Assembly (NCBI GenBank): GCA_964019135.1
Contig: OZ025260.1
Coordinates: 35,024,254 to 35,088,253, forward strand
Source: Arenicola marina
Lineage: Eukaryota > Annelida > Polychaeta > Arenicolidae
DNA length: 64,000 nt
Reading direction: 5' to 3'
The notes under the pieces are model-generated. The model was given only the letters and a program-made list of their open reading frames with translations, made no database searches and was not told the origin of the DNA. Position numbers and translations under genes: made by a program. Every line of letters starts with the position of its first letter. The stretch's first letter is position 1. This document shows positions 1-12,700 of this stretch, piece by piece.

Positions 1-1633
1 CTAGGATGTATGTATACAGTGTAACCACGAGTCACAGTCTAGGATGTATGAATACAGTGTAACCACTAGTCACAGCCTAGGATGTATGTATACAGTGTAA
101 CCACTAGTCACAGTCTAGGATGTATGTATACAGTGTAACCACGAGTCACAGTCTAGGATGTATGTATACAGTGTAACCACTAGTCACAGTCTAGGATGTA
201 TGTATACAGTGTAACCACTAGTCACAGTCTAGGATGTATGTATACAGTGTAACCACTAGTCACAGTCTAGGATGTATGTATACAGTGTAACCACTAGTAA
301 CAGTCTAGGATAACCACGAGTCACAGTCTAGGATGTATGTATACAGTGTAACCACGAGTCACAGTCTAGGATGTATGTATACAGTGTAACCACTAGTCAC
401 AGTCTAGGATTTATGTATACAGTGTAACCACTAGCCACAGTCTAGGATGTATGTTTACAGTGTAACCACTAGACACAGTCTAGGATGTATGTATACAGTG
501 TAACCACGAGTCAAAGTCTACGATGTATGTATACAGTGTAACCACGAGTCAAAGTCTAGGATGTATGTATACAGTGTAACCACTAGTCACAGTCCAGGAT
601 GTATGCATACAGTGTAACCACTATTCACAGTCTACGATGTATGTATACAGTGTAACCACTAGTCACAGTCTAGGATGTATGTATACAGTGTAACCACTAG
701 TCACAGTCTAGGATGTATGTATACAGTGTAACCACTAGTCACAGTCTAGGATGCATGTATACAGTGTAACCACTAGACACAGTCTAGGATGTATGTATAC
801 AGTGTAACCACTAGTCACAGTCTAGGATGTATGTATACAGTGTAACCACTAGTAACAGTCTAGGATAACCACGAGTCACAGTCTAGGATGTATGTATACA
901 GTGTAACCACTATTCACAGTCTACGATGTATGTATACAGTGTAACCACGAGTCACAGTCTAGGATGTATGCATACAGTGTAACCACTAGTCACAGTCTAG
1001 GATGTATGCATACAGTGTAACCACTAGTCACAGTCTAGGATGTATGTATACAGTGTAACCACTATTCACAGTCTACGATGTATGTATACAGTGTAACCAC
1101 GAGTCACAGTCTAGGATGTATGCATACAGTGTAACCACTAGTCACAGTCTAGGATGTATGCATACAGTGTAACCACTAGTCACAGTCTAGGATGTATGTA
1201 TACAGTGTAACCACTATTCACAGTCTACGATGTATGTATACAGTGTAACCACGAGTCACAGTCTAGGATGTATGCATACAGTGTAACCACTATTCACAGT
1301 CTACGATGTATGTATACAGTGTAACCACTAGTCACAGTCTAGGATGTATGTATACAGTGTAACCACTAGTCACAGTCTAGGATGTATGTATACAATGTAA
1401 CCACTAGTCACAGTCTAGGATGTATGTATACAGTGTAACCACTAGTCACAGTCTAGGATGTATGTATACAGTGTAACCACTAGTCACAGTCTAGGATGTA
1501 TGTATACAGTGTAACCACTAGTCACAGTCTAGGATGTATGTATACAGTGTAACCACTAGTCACAGTCTAGGATGTATGTATACAGTGTAATCACTAGTCA
1601 CAGCCTAGGATGTATGTATACAGTGTAACCACT
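1..1633. repeat. 38-bp minisatellite, about 43 copies, open at the window edge
   Basis: The unit is 38 bp, beginning CTAGGATGTATG and containing GTATACAGTGTAACCAC. Copies differ by single substitutions (ACGAG versus ACTAG versus ACTATT), and shortened units occur near 303-320 and 857-875. Groups of variant units recur in the same order near 900-1290, which indicates block duplication inside the array. The array starts before base 1, so its full length is unknown. No gene is visible in it. Confidence 0.97.
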
Positions 1634-3134
1634 ACAGACCTGACTGTAAGTACACCCACACAACTGTTTACAGTTATAAGCCCTGGCGTCAATATAAGCT
1701 GTAACCTCGGACATTGCTGCCCCTGATGGACGTGCATAGGGTTGTATCAGGCTGTATGGCGCGCGCTAACGGCCGCCGCCACGATGGGCGGAGAGCCAGC
1801 CAAGCTTCCTGGACCACGGGGCGCACATGCCTAGATGGCCTAAATAACTATGCACAGTCAGTATCGCATATATCCGTCATGCACGTCAACTAGAAACTTC
1901 CTGGTTTAGCGTTAAGATGAATGGATGGATTGATGTTTTCGGCCATATTTGTGCATATATGGGCTAGACCAGGGTCCACGAGATGACAAGGGTGAAGCGA
2001 CCCCAGACACACGTGGGAGGGTACGGGATGTCCAGGACAGCCCGTACCCTCCACGCCCTGCCCGGCAAGCTGAGTCATTGGCCAGTTGCATACGGTGACC
2101 ATAGCGCCATATTTGATTTGTTAGGTCATCGTCAATGGAATACCTCAGGTATATTCTGCATGCATGCCCTCAGAACATGTTCCCTCAGTGCCGAAATGAA
2201 AGGGGACGTTTTTTTCTTATTTACCTTGGGAGATCGTTAATCACAACATCCGAGCAGATTTATCTTGTATAAGAATGGTGGGCAACTTCCAATTTGCTAA
2301 CGACTGACGCCATTCGGTGATATGTTTCTCCACTGAGCAACTACGAAATGTGATGATATTATTCCTAAGCTTCACAGGTCATCGCCCCCCATGGCAAGTT
2401 TTTATTTCTTAATCCGTTTTTTACGTGCAGCATCATTCGCCTGTCCCATAAAAAGATGATGTAAAGTGACGTAAAACGTTCGAGAATGTCTACGAACTGA
2501 CGACACGATATAGACGACAAAAAATCGACAGGCGACAGAGAAATCGACAGACGCCAAAGAAATCGACAGACGACAAAGAAATCGACAGACGACAAAGAAA
2601 TCGACAGAAATGACATACGGTTACTTTAAAGGCAGGCAAGGGACGGCGGACAATGTAAGATATGTACAGATGATAGAAAGACTACATACAGACAGACCAA
2701 CTTCAGACACATGACATACATACATATAGAGAGACATGCGAACGAGACAGACAGACAGACTCGACACCCAGAGACACCGTGCCCGCATTGCCGCGTCCAT
2801 CGCGACAGCAGCCACTGGACACCCAGTGAAGTGATCACCATTCTTTAACCTCACTTACTGTGACAAAAGCACGCATGAGGGCCTGGTGGGGGGGGGGCGG
2901 GGGGGGGGGGGCGAGGGGCAGATATTCACCCCGGCCGTTGCTAGGAAACACGCTTGTGTTGTGAAAGAAAGACCCACCAACCCACCCACCCACCCAGCCG
3001 CCATATCGGTAAAGCTTTAGTCGCACCATGACGGGCCAGAAATAGCCTGTCACTAGTTTAATACCACCGTCCATTAGCATTCCTTGAATCACCACCCCCC
3101 GCCAGCTGGTCTGGAAGTTTCGAGGGGGAGAGGG
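1634..3134. other. No gene seen; repeat debris
   Basis: Unique-looking sequence follows the 38-bp array. A minus-strand SINE-like tail lies near 1930-2075. At 2520-2610 there is a short run of 14-16 bp units around ATCGACAGACGACAAAG. Poly-G tracts occur at 2885-2915 and 3140. The reading frames here are short and lack coding character. Confidence 0.5.
1905..2075 (-). mobile_element. SINE tail fragment
   Basis: Read on the minus strand this contains a stretch ending in GTGCACAA/GCATAT-like and GGCC...AAAC-like blocks that recur in the tRNA-derived SINEs near 12.6, 38.4, 52.3, 53.6 and 54.8 kb. The tRNA-like head is not convincing here, so this is only a probable 3' fragment. Confidence 0.3.
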
Positions 3135-4930
3135 CGGAGGTGGGGGGGGGGGGCGTGACTAAAGACAGGCGCCTTCTGATGTTAATACCCTATGGAGTGA
3201 AAGTGCCACGAATCGCTTCCCGCTGCTACCTCCCACAGCCCTTCCCTCTCTTGACAGCCCCATTGACAGCCCCAACCAGGACACCCTGATGTGTGGGGCG
3301 TATAGTTTGAGGTAAGCCCCTTCTCTTCTGAACCCACCCTCGCCAGATCTTGTCAGATTTCTATCACCGGCCATGGATATTATGGGACTCATGGGAGGCC
3401 AAAGAACGACCTGATGCCACAATGTACAATATGTACTGATGCCACAATGTACAATATGTACTGATGCCACAACCCATATCTACTGATGCCACGACCCACA
3501 TGTACTGATGCCACAATGTACAATATGTACTGATGCCCCAACCCATATGTACGGATGCCACGACTCATATGTACTGATGCCACGACTCATATGTACTGAT
3601 GCCACGACTCATATGTACTGATGCCACGACTCATATGTACTGATGCCACGACCCATATGTACTGATTCCACGACTCATGTACTGATGCCACGACCCATAT
3701 GTACTGATGCCACGACTCACATGGACTGATGTCACGACCCATATGGACTAATATTACGACCCATATGTACTGATGCCACAATCCATTTGTACTGATGCCA
3801 CGACTCATATAGACTGATGCGACAGACCCATATGGAGTGATGTCACTACCCATATGTACTAATATCACGACCTATATGTACTGCTCCTACGACCTATATG
3901 TACTGCTCCCACGACCTATATGTACTGCTCCCACGACCTATATGTACTGCTCCCACGACCGGGGTGGGGGGGGGCGTGACTAAAGACAGGCGCCTTCTGA
4001 TGTTAATACCCTATGGAGTGAAAGTGCCACGAATCGCTTCCCGCTGCTACCTCCCACAGCCCTTCCCTCTCTTGACAGCCCCATTGACAGCCCCAACCAG
4101 GACACCCTGATGTGTGGGGCGTATAGTTTGAGGTAAGACCCTTCTCTTCTAAACCCACCCTCGCCAGATCTTGTCAGATTTCTATCACCGGCCATGGATA
4201 TTACGGGACACATGGAGGCCAAGGAACGACCTGATGCCACAATGTACAATATGTACTAATGCCACAATGTACAATATGTACTGATGCCACAATGTACAAT
4301 ATGTACTGATGCCACAATGTACAATATGTACTGATGCCACAACCCATATGTACTAATATCACGACCCAAATGTACTGCTCCCACGACCTATATGTACTGC
4401 TCCCACGACCTATATGTACTGCTCCCACGACCTATATGTACTGCTCCCACGACCTATATGTACTGCTCCCACGACCTATATGTACTGCTCCCACGACCTA
4501 TAGCAGTAGAATAGTTTATTTAAGTGACACTTGGCATGAAACACTACATAATTTACAATCACTTAAATCTGTAAAACACAACAGCAGGGTTACATTGGTC
4601 AACCAGCCTAAGCAGCTTACGAGTCACTATCTTTGCTTGAAAATTAACACTTTAACAGCGCAGTCTTTGTATTGTGCTTCATAATCTCTATTATTATACA
4701 TGCAGTTACGTTTAAAGATTTAATTATATAGTTACTGGTATAAGAGGTTTCGTCGCTTAACAAATGAGTCTCTTACATAGACCTATATGTACTGCTCCCA
4801 CGACCCACACGTAATTTCTCCTACGACCCATATGTACTGCTCCCATGACCCATATGTACTACATATGTGCCCATATGTACCATTCGCAAGACCCATATCT
4901 ATTACTCTCATGACCCATATGTATTACATT
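3135..4930. repeat. Composite 22-bp minisatellite with a duplicated 270-bp block
   Basis: Two near-identical blocks (about 3140-3412 and 3961-4230, offset 821 bp) are each followed by an array of roughly 22-bp units built on GTACTGATGCCACGAC and later GTACTGCTCCCACGACC. Block plus array was therefore duplicated as one composite unit. The second array is split by an insertion at 4503-4779 and resumes at 4780, decaying towards 4930. No gene is present. Confidence 0.9.
4503..4779 (-). mobile_element. Retroposed fragment inserted in the 22-bp array
   Basis: This 277-bp sequence interrupts the minisatellite and is flanked by the 8-bp direct repeat GACCTATA (4495-4502 and 4780-4787), which looks like a target-site duplication, although the array itself also contains that word. 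On the minus strand it ends with AATAAA about a dozen bases before the junction, as expected of a 5'-truncated retroposed 3' end. The family is not recognised; an 8-bp duplication would also suit a hAT-type DNA element, but no terminal inverted repeat is visible. Confidence 0.5.
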
Positions 4931-5789
4931 CCCATAACCAATATGCTCTATTTCAATAACCCTTTTGGACCCTAGGACATAGTCTGACTGGGTCTCTCGT
5001 CTCCCACATAATTATATAGCGGTCACAGGACCCATAGACTTCATGGCGCACCAGGAAGAAGGTAATAAGCGGGAAAACATCTTTAAAGCAATACAAGGTA
5101 AAATGCTCGTCGCGATGTTAACATTAGGGTAGCTCTGCATGAGTGACAGTCGAGTGTATTTATGACAGATATTAGCCTAGATCTATTACAACACGATCCT
5201 CCAGTTGTCACTGGTAGTTTCCTTAACAGCCGGGCTGCTGGTAATGTTGTACCAGAGTCCATAAATAATGTCGTAAATTGCGCGAGGGTCCCTTCGCGAG
5301 CAATGCGAGCCTGATACGTTACGGTCACAGCAGAGCAAGCAATGGGGCAGACAGGCACTGTCCTACCAGTTTCTAGCTACGTATCAAAGTTCCCACTCAA
5401 CTAGGAAAAATATTTCCATAGAGCAACACCTTGGCGGTTGAAAGCAGGAGGGAGTGAAGCTAACCTTATCCCACACTGCGCCTCGGAAGTGGGGGGGGGG
5501 GTGATATCGGCAACGGGAAAAGTCCGTTTTAGCCTCATGCACTTGATGGGTGGTGGGAGATGCGGAGAGGAGAGGAGGGGAGGGGAGGGGAGGGGTGGGT
5601 GGGGGGCATGGAAATTGGGAAGTGCCCATATTAGGAAGCAACTGTCAGAGAAACAGAGACTAATCTCTTATCAGAGGGCGTCCGGGTTGTGTTGTGAGCA
5701 CATTTCCATAGAATACTGTCATAATCCCACTTCTGACACCATTTGTCGTAATTCTTTCTCGGGTCGCACAATACCACCCCATCCCTTGA
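4931..5789. other. No gene seen
   Basis: The stretch contains a purine-rich GAGGGGAGGGGAGGGG run near 5565-5600 and short frames on both strands without recognisable domains. A 91-codon minus-strand frame at 5083-5358 resembles nothing I know and has no supporting signals. Confidence 0.4.
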
Positions 5790-6903
5790 GTTGGGGGTAC
5801 CACCCCAACCTGGAGCTCTCCCCTCCCCTGAATTGGGGGTACCACCCCAACCTGGAGCTCTCCCCTCCCCTCACTTGGGGGTACCACCCCAACCTGGAGC
5901 TCTCCCCTCCCCTCACTTGGGGGTACCACCCCAACCTGGAGCTCTCCCCTCCCCTCACTTGGGGGTACCACCCAAATCCTGGAGCTCTCCCCTCCCCTCA
6001 CTTGGGGGTACCACCTCAACCTGGAGCTCTCCCCTCCCCTCACTTGGGGTACCACCCCAACCTGGAGCTCTCCCCTCCCCTGAATTGGGGGTACCACCCC
6101 AACCTGGAGCTATCCCCTCCCCTCACTTGGGGTACCACCCCAACCTGGAGCTCTCCCCTCCCCTCACTTGGGGGTACCACCCAAAACCTGGAGCTCTCCC
6201 CTCCCCTCACTGGGGGGTACCACCTCAACCTGGAGCTCTCCCCTCCCCTCACTTGGGGTACCACCTCAACCTGGAGCTCTCCCCTCCCCTCACTTGGGGG
6301 TACCACCCCAACCTGGAGCTCTCCCCTCCCCTCACTTGGGGTACCACCCCAACCTGGAGCTCTCCCCTCCCCTCACTTGGGGTACCACCCCAACCTGGAG
6401 CTCTCCCCTCCCCTCACTTGGGGTACCACCCCAACCTGGAGCTCTCCCCTCCCCTAACTTGGGGGTACCACCCCAACCTGGAGCTCTCCCCTCCCCTCAC
6501 TTGGGGGTACCACCCCAACCTGGAGCTCTCCCCTCCCCTAACTTGGGGGTACCACCCCAACCTGGAGCTCTCCCCTCCCCTCACTTGGGGGTACCACCCC
6601 AACCTGGAGCTCTCCCCTCCCCTCACTTGGGGGTACCACCTCAACCTGGAGCTCTCCCCTCCCCTCACTTGGGGTACCACCTCAACCTGGAGCTCTCCCC
6701 TCCCCTCACTTGGGGTACCACCCCAACCTGGAGCTCTCCCCTCCCCTAACTTGGGGGTACCACCCCAACCTGGAGCTCTCCCCTCCCCTAACTTGGGGGT
6801 ACCACCCCAACCTGGAGCTCTCCCCTCCCCTAACTTGGGGGTACCACCCCAACCTGGAGATTCTGCCCTCCCCTAACTTGGGGGTACCACCCCAACCTGG
6901 AGC
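5790..6903. repeat. 41/42-bp minisatellite, about 27 copies
   Basis: The unit combines CTTGGGGGTACCACCCCAAC with GGAGCTCTCCCCTCCCCT. Copies alternate between 41 and 42 bp because the G run is four or five long, so long frames on both strands are artefacts of missing stop codons. Each unit contains two short palindromic cores, GGTACC and GAGCTC, and the G run can pair with the following CCCC. The last copies before 6905 are diverged. Confidence 0.96.
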
Positions 6904-8903
6904 CTGCTGCTAATGACTCTTAATGCCCCTCAGTCGACCCCGTTTATTGCCCCGCTGCCCCCCACCGCCCCGCTCTACCTACTGTTGCTATCCCCCCATG
7001 ATAACCCAATTCTACGTCTAGCCGTACCAGATCCCTCAGCAACACGATTAGTTCTACGATTGGACGGATTGTTACAGGCTTTCAACAGACCGTTTATTGC
7101 AGCACCAGGGTAATCTATCTGGAGCGAAACAAGAAGCCAACGTCCCTTCAAGCCCTTTAAATGATTTGTATGAATACGCATATATATATATATATATACA
7201 GTGCACTTCGCCGTGAAGAAGTTTTCCGAAGTTTTCCGCGTTTTATTGATGACCCTACCGAACAGCGAACAGGCGCGCAGGGATATAAAGCCGGCCACCA
7301 ACTCTTCTGCTCCGGAAAACAAATTCGCTCTCTCCGGATAGCCACGGGCTTTCAGAATTGAAATTCAAGACAGAATATACTTATTTGACATGGAGAAGAG
7401 GTTGGTAGAATAAAAATTACGAAATATATTGCTTTTATTGCAACTTCCGTTTGACAGCCAAAAAATTGCAATTAACCGAAGTTAGGGATCTTGACGGGTT
7501 AGAATGGACTACATTTACACGTATGTACATTTACACGTATTCGGTGTATATACGATTTAGATACACGTGTATATGCTAAACATTCCATTATAAACATTGT
7601 TCATCATTTTAAAAAAATATTTTGACTATTTGCTGAATCAATCAAACAGTCTGTAATAAACTTCTATTTGGTTCTGGCTGCCACTGACTTGTGGAAGTCA
7701 GATTCTTAGTTATAAACTGTTCGAGTTCGCCGTGGCCTCCCAGTCGTTTGGCCATGATCGTATAGTGAAGCAGTATTTGACGCCTGCACTCTATAGGCGA
7801 CCGCAGAATCTCACATGTTATTACGTCTCACATTTCAGCGAGGGACAAACAACCCAAAAACAAATGGATTAGACACATTTCATTGCCCATGAAACTAACT
7901 TTCATGCATGTTGCAATGAATTTTACAATGAAAGTAACATCTCAAATCCTATATCATCTCCATAATCCAAGGGAGAACCCGAACAGTTTAACGGTTGCAG
8001 GGCAATGAGATAAGGCACACTTCTTTGATTTTGAACATGATCGCTCTCGTCATTTCTCTTATTCCAACATGCCAAACGTTGCTCAATGCCAAACTCCGGA
8101 ACGGAAACAGACTGAAAGAATAACGAGATTGCGTCACCCGTAGGGTGAGATGACGCCAAATGTAAAATCAAGAATATGTCTTCGCGGTAAGCCCCGCCCA
8201 CTGACCTACAAAACGACACACGGATGGGTCCTTAGCAGGCCAGCCACGGGTTTCATGTTTGTCAACATGGATACGATGTCATCGTCCTTGTCCTGCACAA
8301 ATCACCCACTCAACTCCACTTCCACCCCCACCCCCACACCATTCAGGCGCTACATCACCCCATCACACCGGCTTGAACCCGCCCGCCCCCCAACACACAC
8401 TCGCACCGCGGCAGTCGATCTTCACCGCTCGCGATCGCCCAACGCCTCGTTGTTGTTCTTTCCTTCATTAGCAGATAAGTGAGCCGCCGCGTATTGTTAT
8501 GATAAGACATGCCGTGGTGTGGTGACCCTGACAATTGATGTAGGCCAGCTGTTCTTAATAGTTAATAGCTCTCGTAGGGTTTTATGTTAAAGTTTAGCAA
8601 TTTTTTGCAGAAAAACTACTTAGGCGATTTGCACAATTCAACGACGTGATACAAGTTACCTACGAGCCCAATACGTGACATAATGTACAGCGTCATTAAA
8701 TGAAAACAGTAAACGTTATAGCGACTTTCTCGATCTTTGGTCCCATTTACCAATGGTTAGGGAACAAACAAACAAAATCCTGTGACCTTGATCTTTGACC
8801 TACATACCCCGCTAACGAACTTGACCGAGCCATGTCGGATACCTATCGATGGGTAAAGTTACAGAACGAAATGTTGCGTTTTGCGACCTACAGAGCGCGC
8901 GCG

Positions 8904-8940
<37 letters not shown>

Positions 8941-9060
8941 CGACATACCAACGTAGTGTCATAACAAACAGACTGTTAATCCGGCGATAACAACGCAGCT
9001 GAAAAGGTGTTAAGTGTCAGCTGATCGCATTGTCTCTATATGGCGGCTAACAACACCTGG
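6904..9060. other. No gene seen; simple repeats
   Basis: A TA run at 7180-7198 is followed by CAGTGCACTTCGCC, which could be the end of a TA-inserting DNA element. A CG-then-CA dinucleotide tract lies at 8895-8941. Short proline- and serine-rich frames at 8150-8480 and others have no recognisable domain. Confidence 0.4.
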
Positions 9061-9062
9061 GT

Positions 9063-9292
9063 TTGGCCTCGAAGGTTGCAATTATCCGAAGCTCCGGCCC
9101 AATTTCAGGTACATTTATGTTGGGATTAAGCGAAATTTGCGATTAACCGAAGTTGCGATTAACCGAAGTTGCGATTAACTGAAGTTTGTTAATATCGGAA
9201 TGTATAGGAAATGGCGTTTGGATTTGATAATTGTTGCGATTAAGCGGAAGTTTCGATTAACCGAAGTGCGATTAAGTGGCGCGCACTGTATA
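9063..9292. mobile_element. Possible end of a TA-inserting (pogo/Tigger-like) DNA element
   Basis: The words GCGATTAACCGAAGTT and GCGATTAAGCGGAAGTT recur four to six times. The segment ends GCGCACTG directly against a TATATATA run. Ends of the form CAGTGCGC next to TA, with ATTAACCGAAG subrepeats, resemble pogo/Tigger-type termini. The matching opposite end may be the CAGTGCAC at 7198-7205, but the inverted match is short, so the assignment is tentative. Confidence 0.35.
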
Positions 9293-9312
9293 TATATATA
9301 TATTATATATAT

Positions 9313-11140
9313 ACATGCGTATACTGCCCCGAACATTGAGTTGACAGCAAAACGAGTAAATACAACTTGCGGCGGATGTTAAGGTGCGCGCGAGTGGGAT
9401 GGAGGGTGGGCTCGAGTTTCCGCTGGTAGCTGCTGGTAACCACGCACCGGTTGCTATAGCTCATAGCCGTTCACCCACCATGGTTGCCAATAGTGGGCCG
9501 TCAAGCCCAGCATGGAGGAATGCAGTGCAAACGCAAGACGCATCTGAGCGAAATCACGGAAACCAAGACCTAACTTATAATCAAAGTACCAACAGTTGAA
9601 AAGGACACCAAAGCGTGCAAAACAATCGTCACACCGGTATTTGATTTAGGGCTACTGCACCCAGACCCGTTTGCTCCAGCCAGCCCAGAAGCCAACCCAG
9701 AGAGAGACCGTGAACTGCTGTATGACGAGAAAGCTTGGATCCAATATCACATACAAAATGTAACCAACCAACCATCACGGCGACCGACATCAACACCAAC
9801 CCCCGACACGGAAGTGGTGACCTGGGGGCAACCCACAACCAGGCGCACACGTCGAAAGCAATAAACATGGTATGCAAACAAAGTGACCAGGAACTGCTCA
9901 CGGTCTGAAGCAAGCCTACGACGAATATACCAAGGATGTTTTTGTCGAGAATGGTCATCTACCTACTTCCTGCTTTATTCTGGGTGACAATAAACCTGCG
10001 AATGTTAGAAGTAAAACTGATTTCATGTGTTATTAGGCTTAGGCTGGGTCCCAACACTACTTTGCAGAAATGCGAGTCGCATTTTTCCTATCGATTTGCG
10101 GAGCGCCGCCCTGGCGAGTGAGTGTGAAAATGCATTGAGGCAGTAGGCGACAACAGAGATATAATGGAGCCCTAGCGAAGTGAGTCGAAGGCAGAGCGTG
10201 CCATAGTCCCTCTGCCCCACGGCAAATTTAACCATTAGAATTATCCTTCATACTCGAAAATTGAAATGAATCTAATCGAATACAATTTCGCAGTTTGGCA
10301 TCAAATACACAACCGTTTAACATTTACTGTGCCACTGGTACCATACCTGACGAATGCAAATGAGTTTGATTAAGTTGAAGCCATGTTACTTTCGAACTAT
10401 ATTTTCGAGTGCGGTCGCGGTCAAAGGCGCAAAGCGTTTTGGACTTTGACCCCGTGTCATTTTGAAATACTTTCTCGCTTAACTCTTCCATTGTGATCAT
10501 TCGACAACGGAATGTCTATATTTTTCAAATTCTGCATCAAAAATTCCATATTTAATCTAAAAAACCCTCTAAAACCATTCGTGACCCCAGGACCGTTGGG
10601 GTCAACCGTGAGGTGGCCGGTGACGTGGGGCAGAGGTGATGTGAGGAACGAGCTCCCTCTGCCGGCAGAGTGGCTTGTAAATTTCAGCGATGACGTCACA
10701 CACGCTTCCGTCACTGCGGCGAAGGTGTCTGGCCCATTGTTCGGCCGTGTTCTATATATAGCATGTCGTGACGTCCCAGCCTTTATGTGGATAAAAAAGG
10801 TGGTAATCAGATCCTATTTATATATCAGAGGCCACCAAAATGACGGTTCGTGGACACTAAATTAAAAGATGCACACCATGTTAACAACTCAGTCCTGAGA
10901 AAGCAAGGATAGATTACATAATTCTGACCATTTCAAGTTCGCGTTGGCCAATAACATATTTGCTTGTTAATGGTAAACACGGCAAAACTAACAATTTGAC
11001 GCCAATTTTGTGTGCAATGCAATATCAATCCCATTCCCAATATAAATGAGACGTCTTGTCTGCCAATATAGACCATATTATGTACAGCTAATTTTAAAAT
11101 GTATGTAACCAACGGCTTCATGATGTTTCCTGTCAGGAAT
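9313..11140. other. No gene seen
   Basis: A short frame at 9384-9599 and a longer one at 10512-10865 lack recognisable domains. One TGACGTCA palindrome lies near 10690. Nothing else can be supported. Confidence 0.35.
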
Positions 11141-11149
11141 GGCGAGCAG

Positions 11150-12180
11150 ATATCAATAGCCTGTCTAAGCTTGATACTTATTGTTGTTTTAAATCAGAGT
11201 TAAGATGCAAGCTATATCTAACTTGTGTTGTAAATCGGAAGCATAGGATCGCATTACGTAAATTTCGATGTTCTTCTCACAAACGTTTAAGGGGAAAGGA
11301 ACCAAGAGAACGACGACTCTGTAATTACTGTCTAACATTAGGTGTCAGTGAAATCGAAGATGAAAATCATTTGTTAAGGTAGATGCATAGGTCAAATTTT
11401 TTTCAGACAAACTTCTTCAAAGTTTTTCAGTTTATTGTAATGTGTATCCAAAATGATAAAATAACATAAAACAGAGATGTCTTCTGCCTATTTTCTGTAA
11501 AAATGACGTTGAATATGTAAGGGGTCACATAATTTTATAATGGCTGTCAATGGTGAATTTCGAAATTTAGACACGAAATATTCAACAGAAAAAAACCGGC
11601 TCAGACCAAATTAATACAGAATTGTCAGTAACAAGCTTGCCTTATTGCATGTTCAAATAAAGAAATGTATAGGCCTTCTGCCTAGTTTTTTCGCAAAATG
11701 GCTATGAACATGGAAATTGTGAGTGTCGCTATTGGAACTCGGCATTGTCACTTACAGAATTTCGGGGCTAAAAAAAAAGGGAAAACATTTTCACGAAGGT
11801 CCTGATATTTTTATTTTATATTATTTGCTTTTTTGTACATTGCATTAATATTGAGATATCGAAAAGAACAAATGCTCGCAGTCAAGAAACGGTCAAAAAA
11901 TAAATAGTATTCGCTGGGTGGCGCCACGGTGATCCCGCGTACTACCTTAACTACGTGTAAGATCCCACTATCTCAGTTCTTGCAACCTGTCTAATTTAAG
12001 GGTCAGCAACTTATTAAAAATAGGAATACTACGATTGTCAGAAATGTCGCGGCATTTATTTATCAGGCGTTCAAGTTGCACTGTAACATGTAATATGTAA
12101 GTCGGTTCATATATTGTTCATTTCTTGTTGTACACATATATGTACTCTTTGGCCCAAGGCCTAAACGGTACAATAAAAGA
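11150..12180 (+). mobile_element. LINE 3' end, interrupted by a small TTAA-flanked element
   Basis: Before the insertion, one continuous frame (about 11235-11372) reads NRKHRIALRKFRCSSHKRL and then RERRLCNYC followed by IEDENH, the cysteine-rich C-terminal signature (RLCxxC...vEDExH) found in many non-LTR retrotransposons. After the insertion, a frame ending FKLHCNM and a stop near 12090 and an AATAAA near 12170 fit the LINE's 3' end. The copy is 5'-truncated. The element at 11374-11950 is nested in it and therefore younger. Confidence 0.6.
11374..11950. mobile_element. TTAA-flanked MITE, family A
   Basis: A 577-bp non-coding element bounded by TTAA at both ends: left TTAAGGTAGATGCATAG and right TACTACCTTAA. 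A second copy at 34819-35578 shares the left end, internal blocks (GGCTGTCAATGG, TCGACACGAAATATTCAA-like) and the GCGCCAC right-end motif. TTAA target choice is typical of piggyBac-type transposition, but no transposase is present and the termini do not show the usual CCC start, so the superfamily is inferred. It is nested in a LINE 3' end. Confidence 0.75.
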
Positions 12181-12534
12181 TTCTCCTTCTACAACATCAG
12201 AAATATAAGTATCAGTGTCAACTGTAGAGAGACGTAATGCAACAACAATGACATGTTTGTTTAGAAATGGAAAAACGACCACATCAATAAAAAAAACTGG
12301 TCTGCGGTGCACGACTGTCCCACTTTAAACGTAAACGGTAGTGCTTGTGTGCCATAGTAGGCCATATTGTTTACATTATAGAGTGGGTCATTGGGTCGTC
12401 CATGCAGTTTGATCAAGGATTTCGCGTACGTGGTACTTGTCAGTACTATTTCAACATTTAACAAGAATTGTCGCCAATGGTTGCTGCAATGGTTGCTGCG
12501 ACTATTTCTACAGATTAGCAATGGCTATAGCAGG

Positions 12535-12700
12535 CGATATGTCAGTTTTAGCCCACATCTGTGCATATATGAGCTAAACACCGGGCCAATGATAGCCCCA
12601 GGGACTATGACGTGAAATGATGAAACTACCCCACATACAGAGGCGGTCTGACCCCGCAACCTGTTGGTCTATAGTCGAGAGTGCTACCTCGAACATACAG
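12535..12700 (-). mobile_element. tRNA-derived SINE, minus strand
   Basis: Read on the minus strand, a degenerate tRNA-like B-box region near 12650 is followed by the shared SINE tail with GGCCCGGTG and TATATGCACAGATGTG blocks. The same tail follows clearer tRNA-like heads at 38.4 and 53.6 kb. Confidence 0.4.

Noticed and set aside
5438-6876. Proline-rich frames across the 41/42-bp array
   Set aside because: Unit-length changes shift the frame repeatedly, and adjacent frames are open as well; no gene signal.
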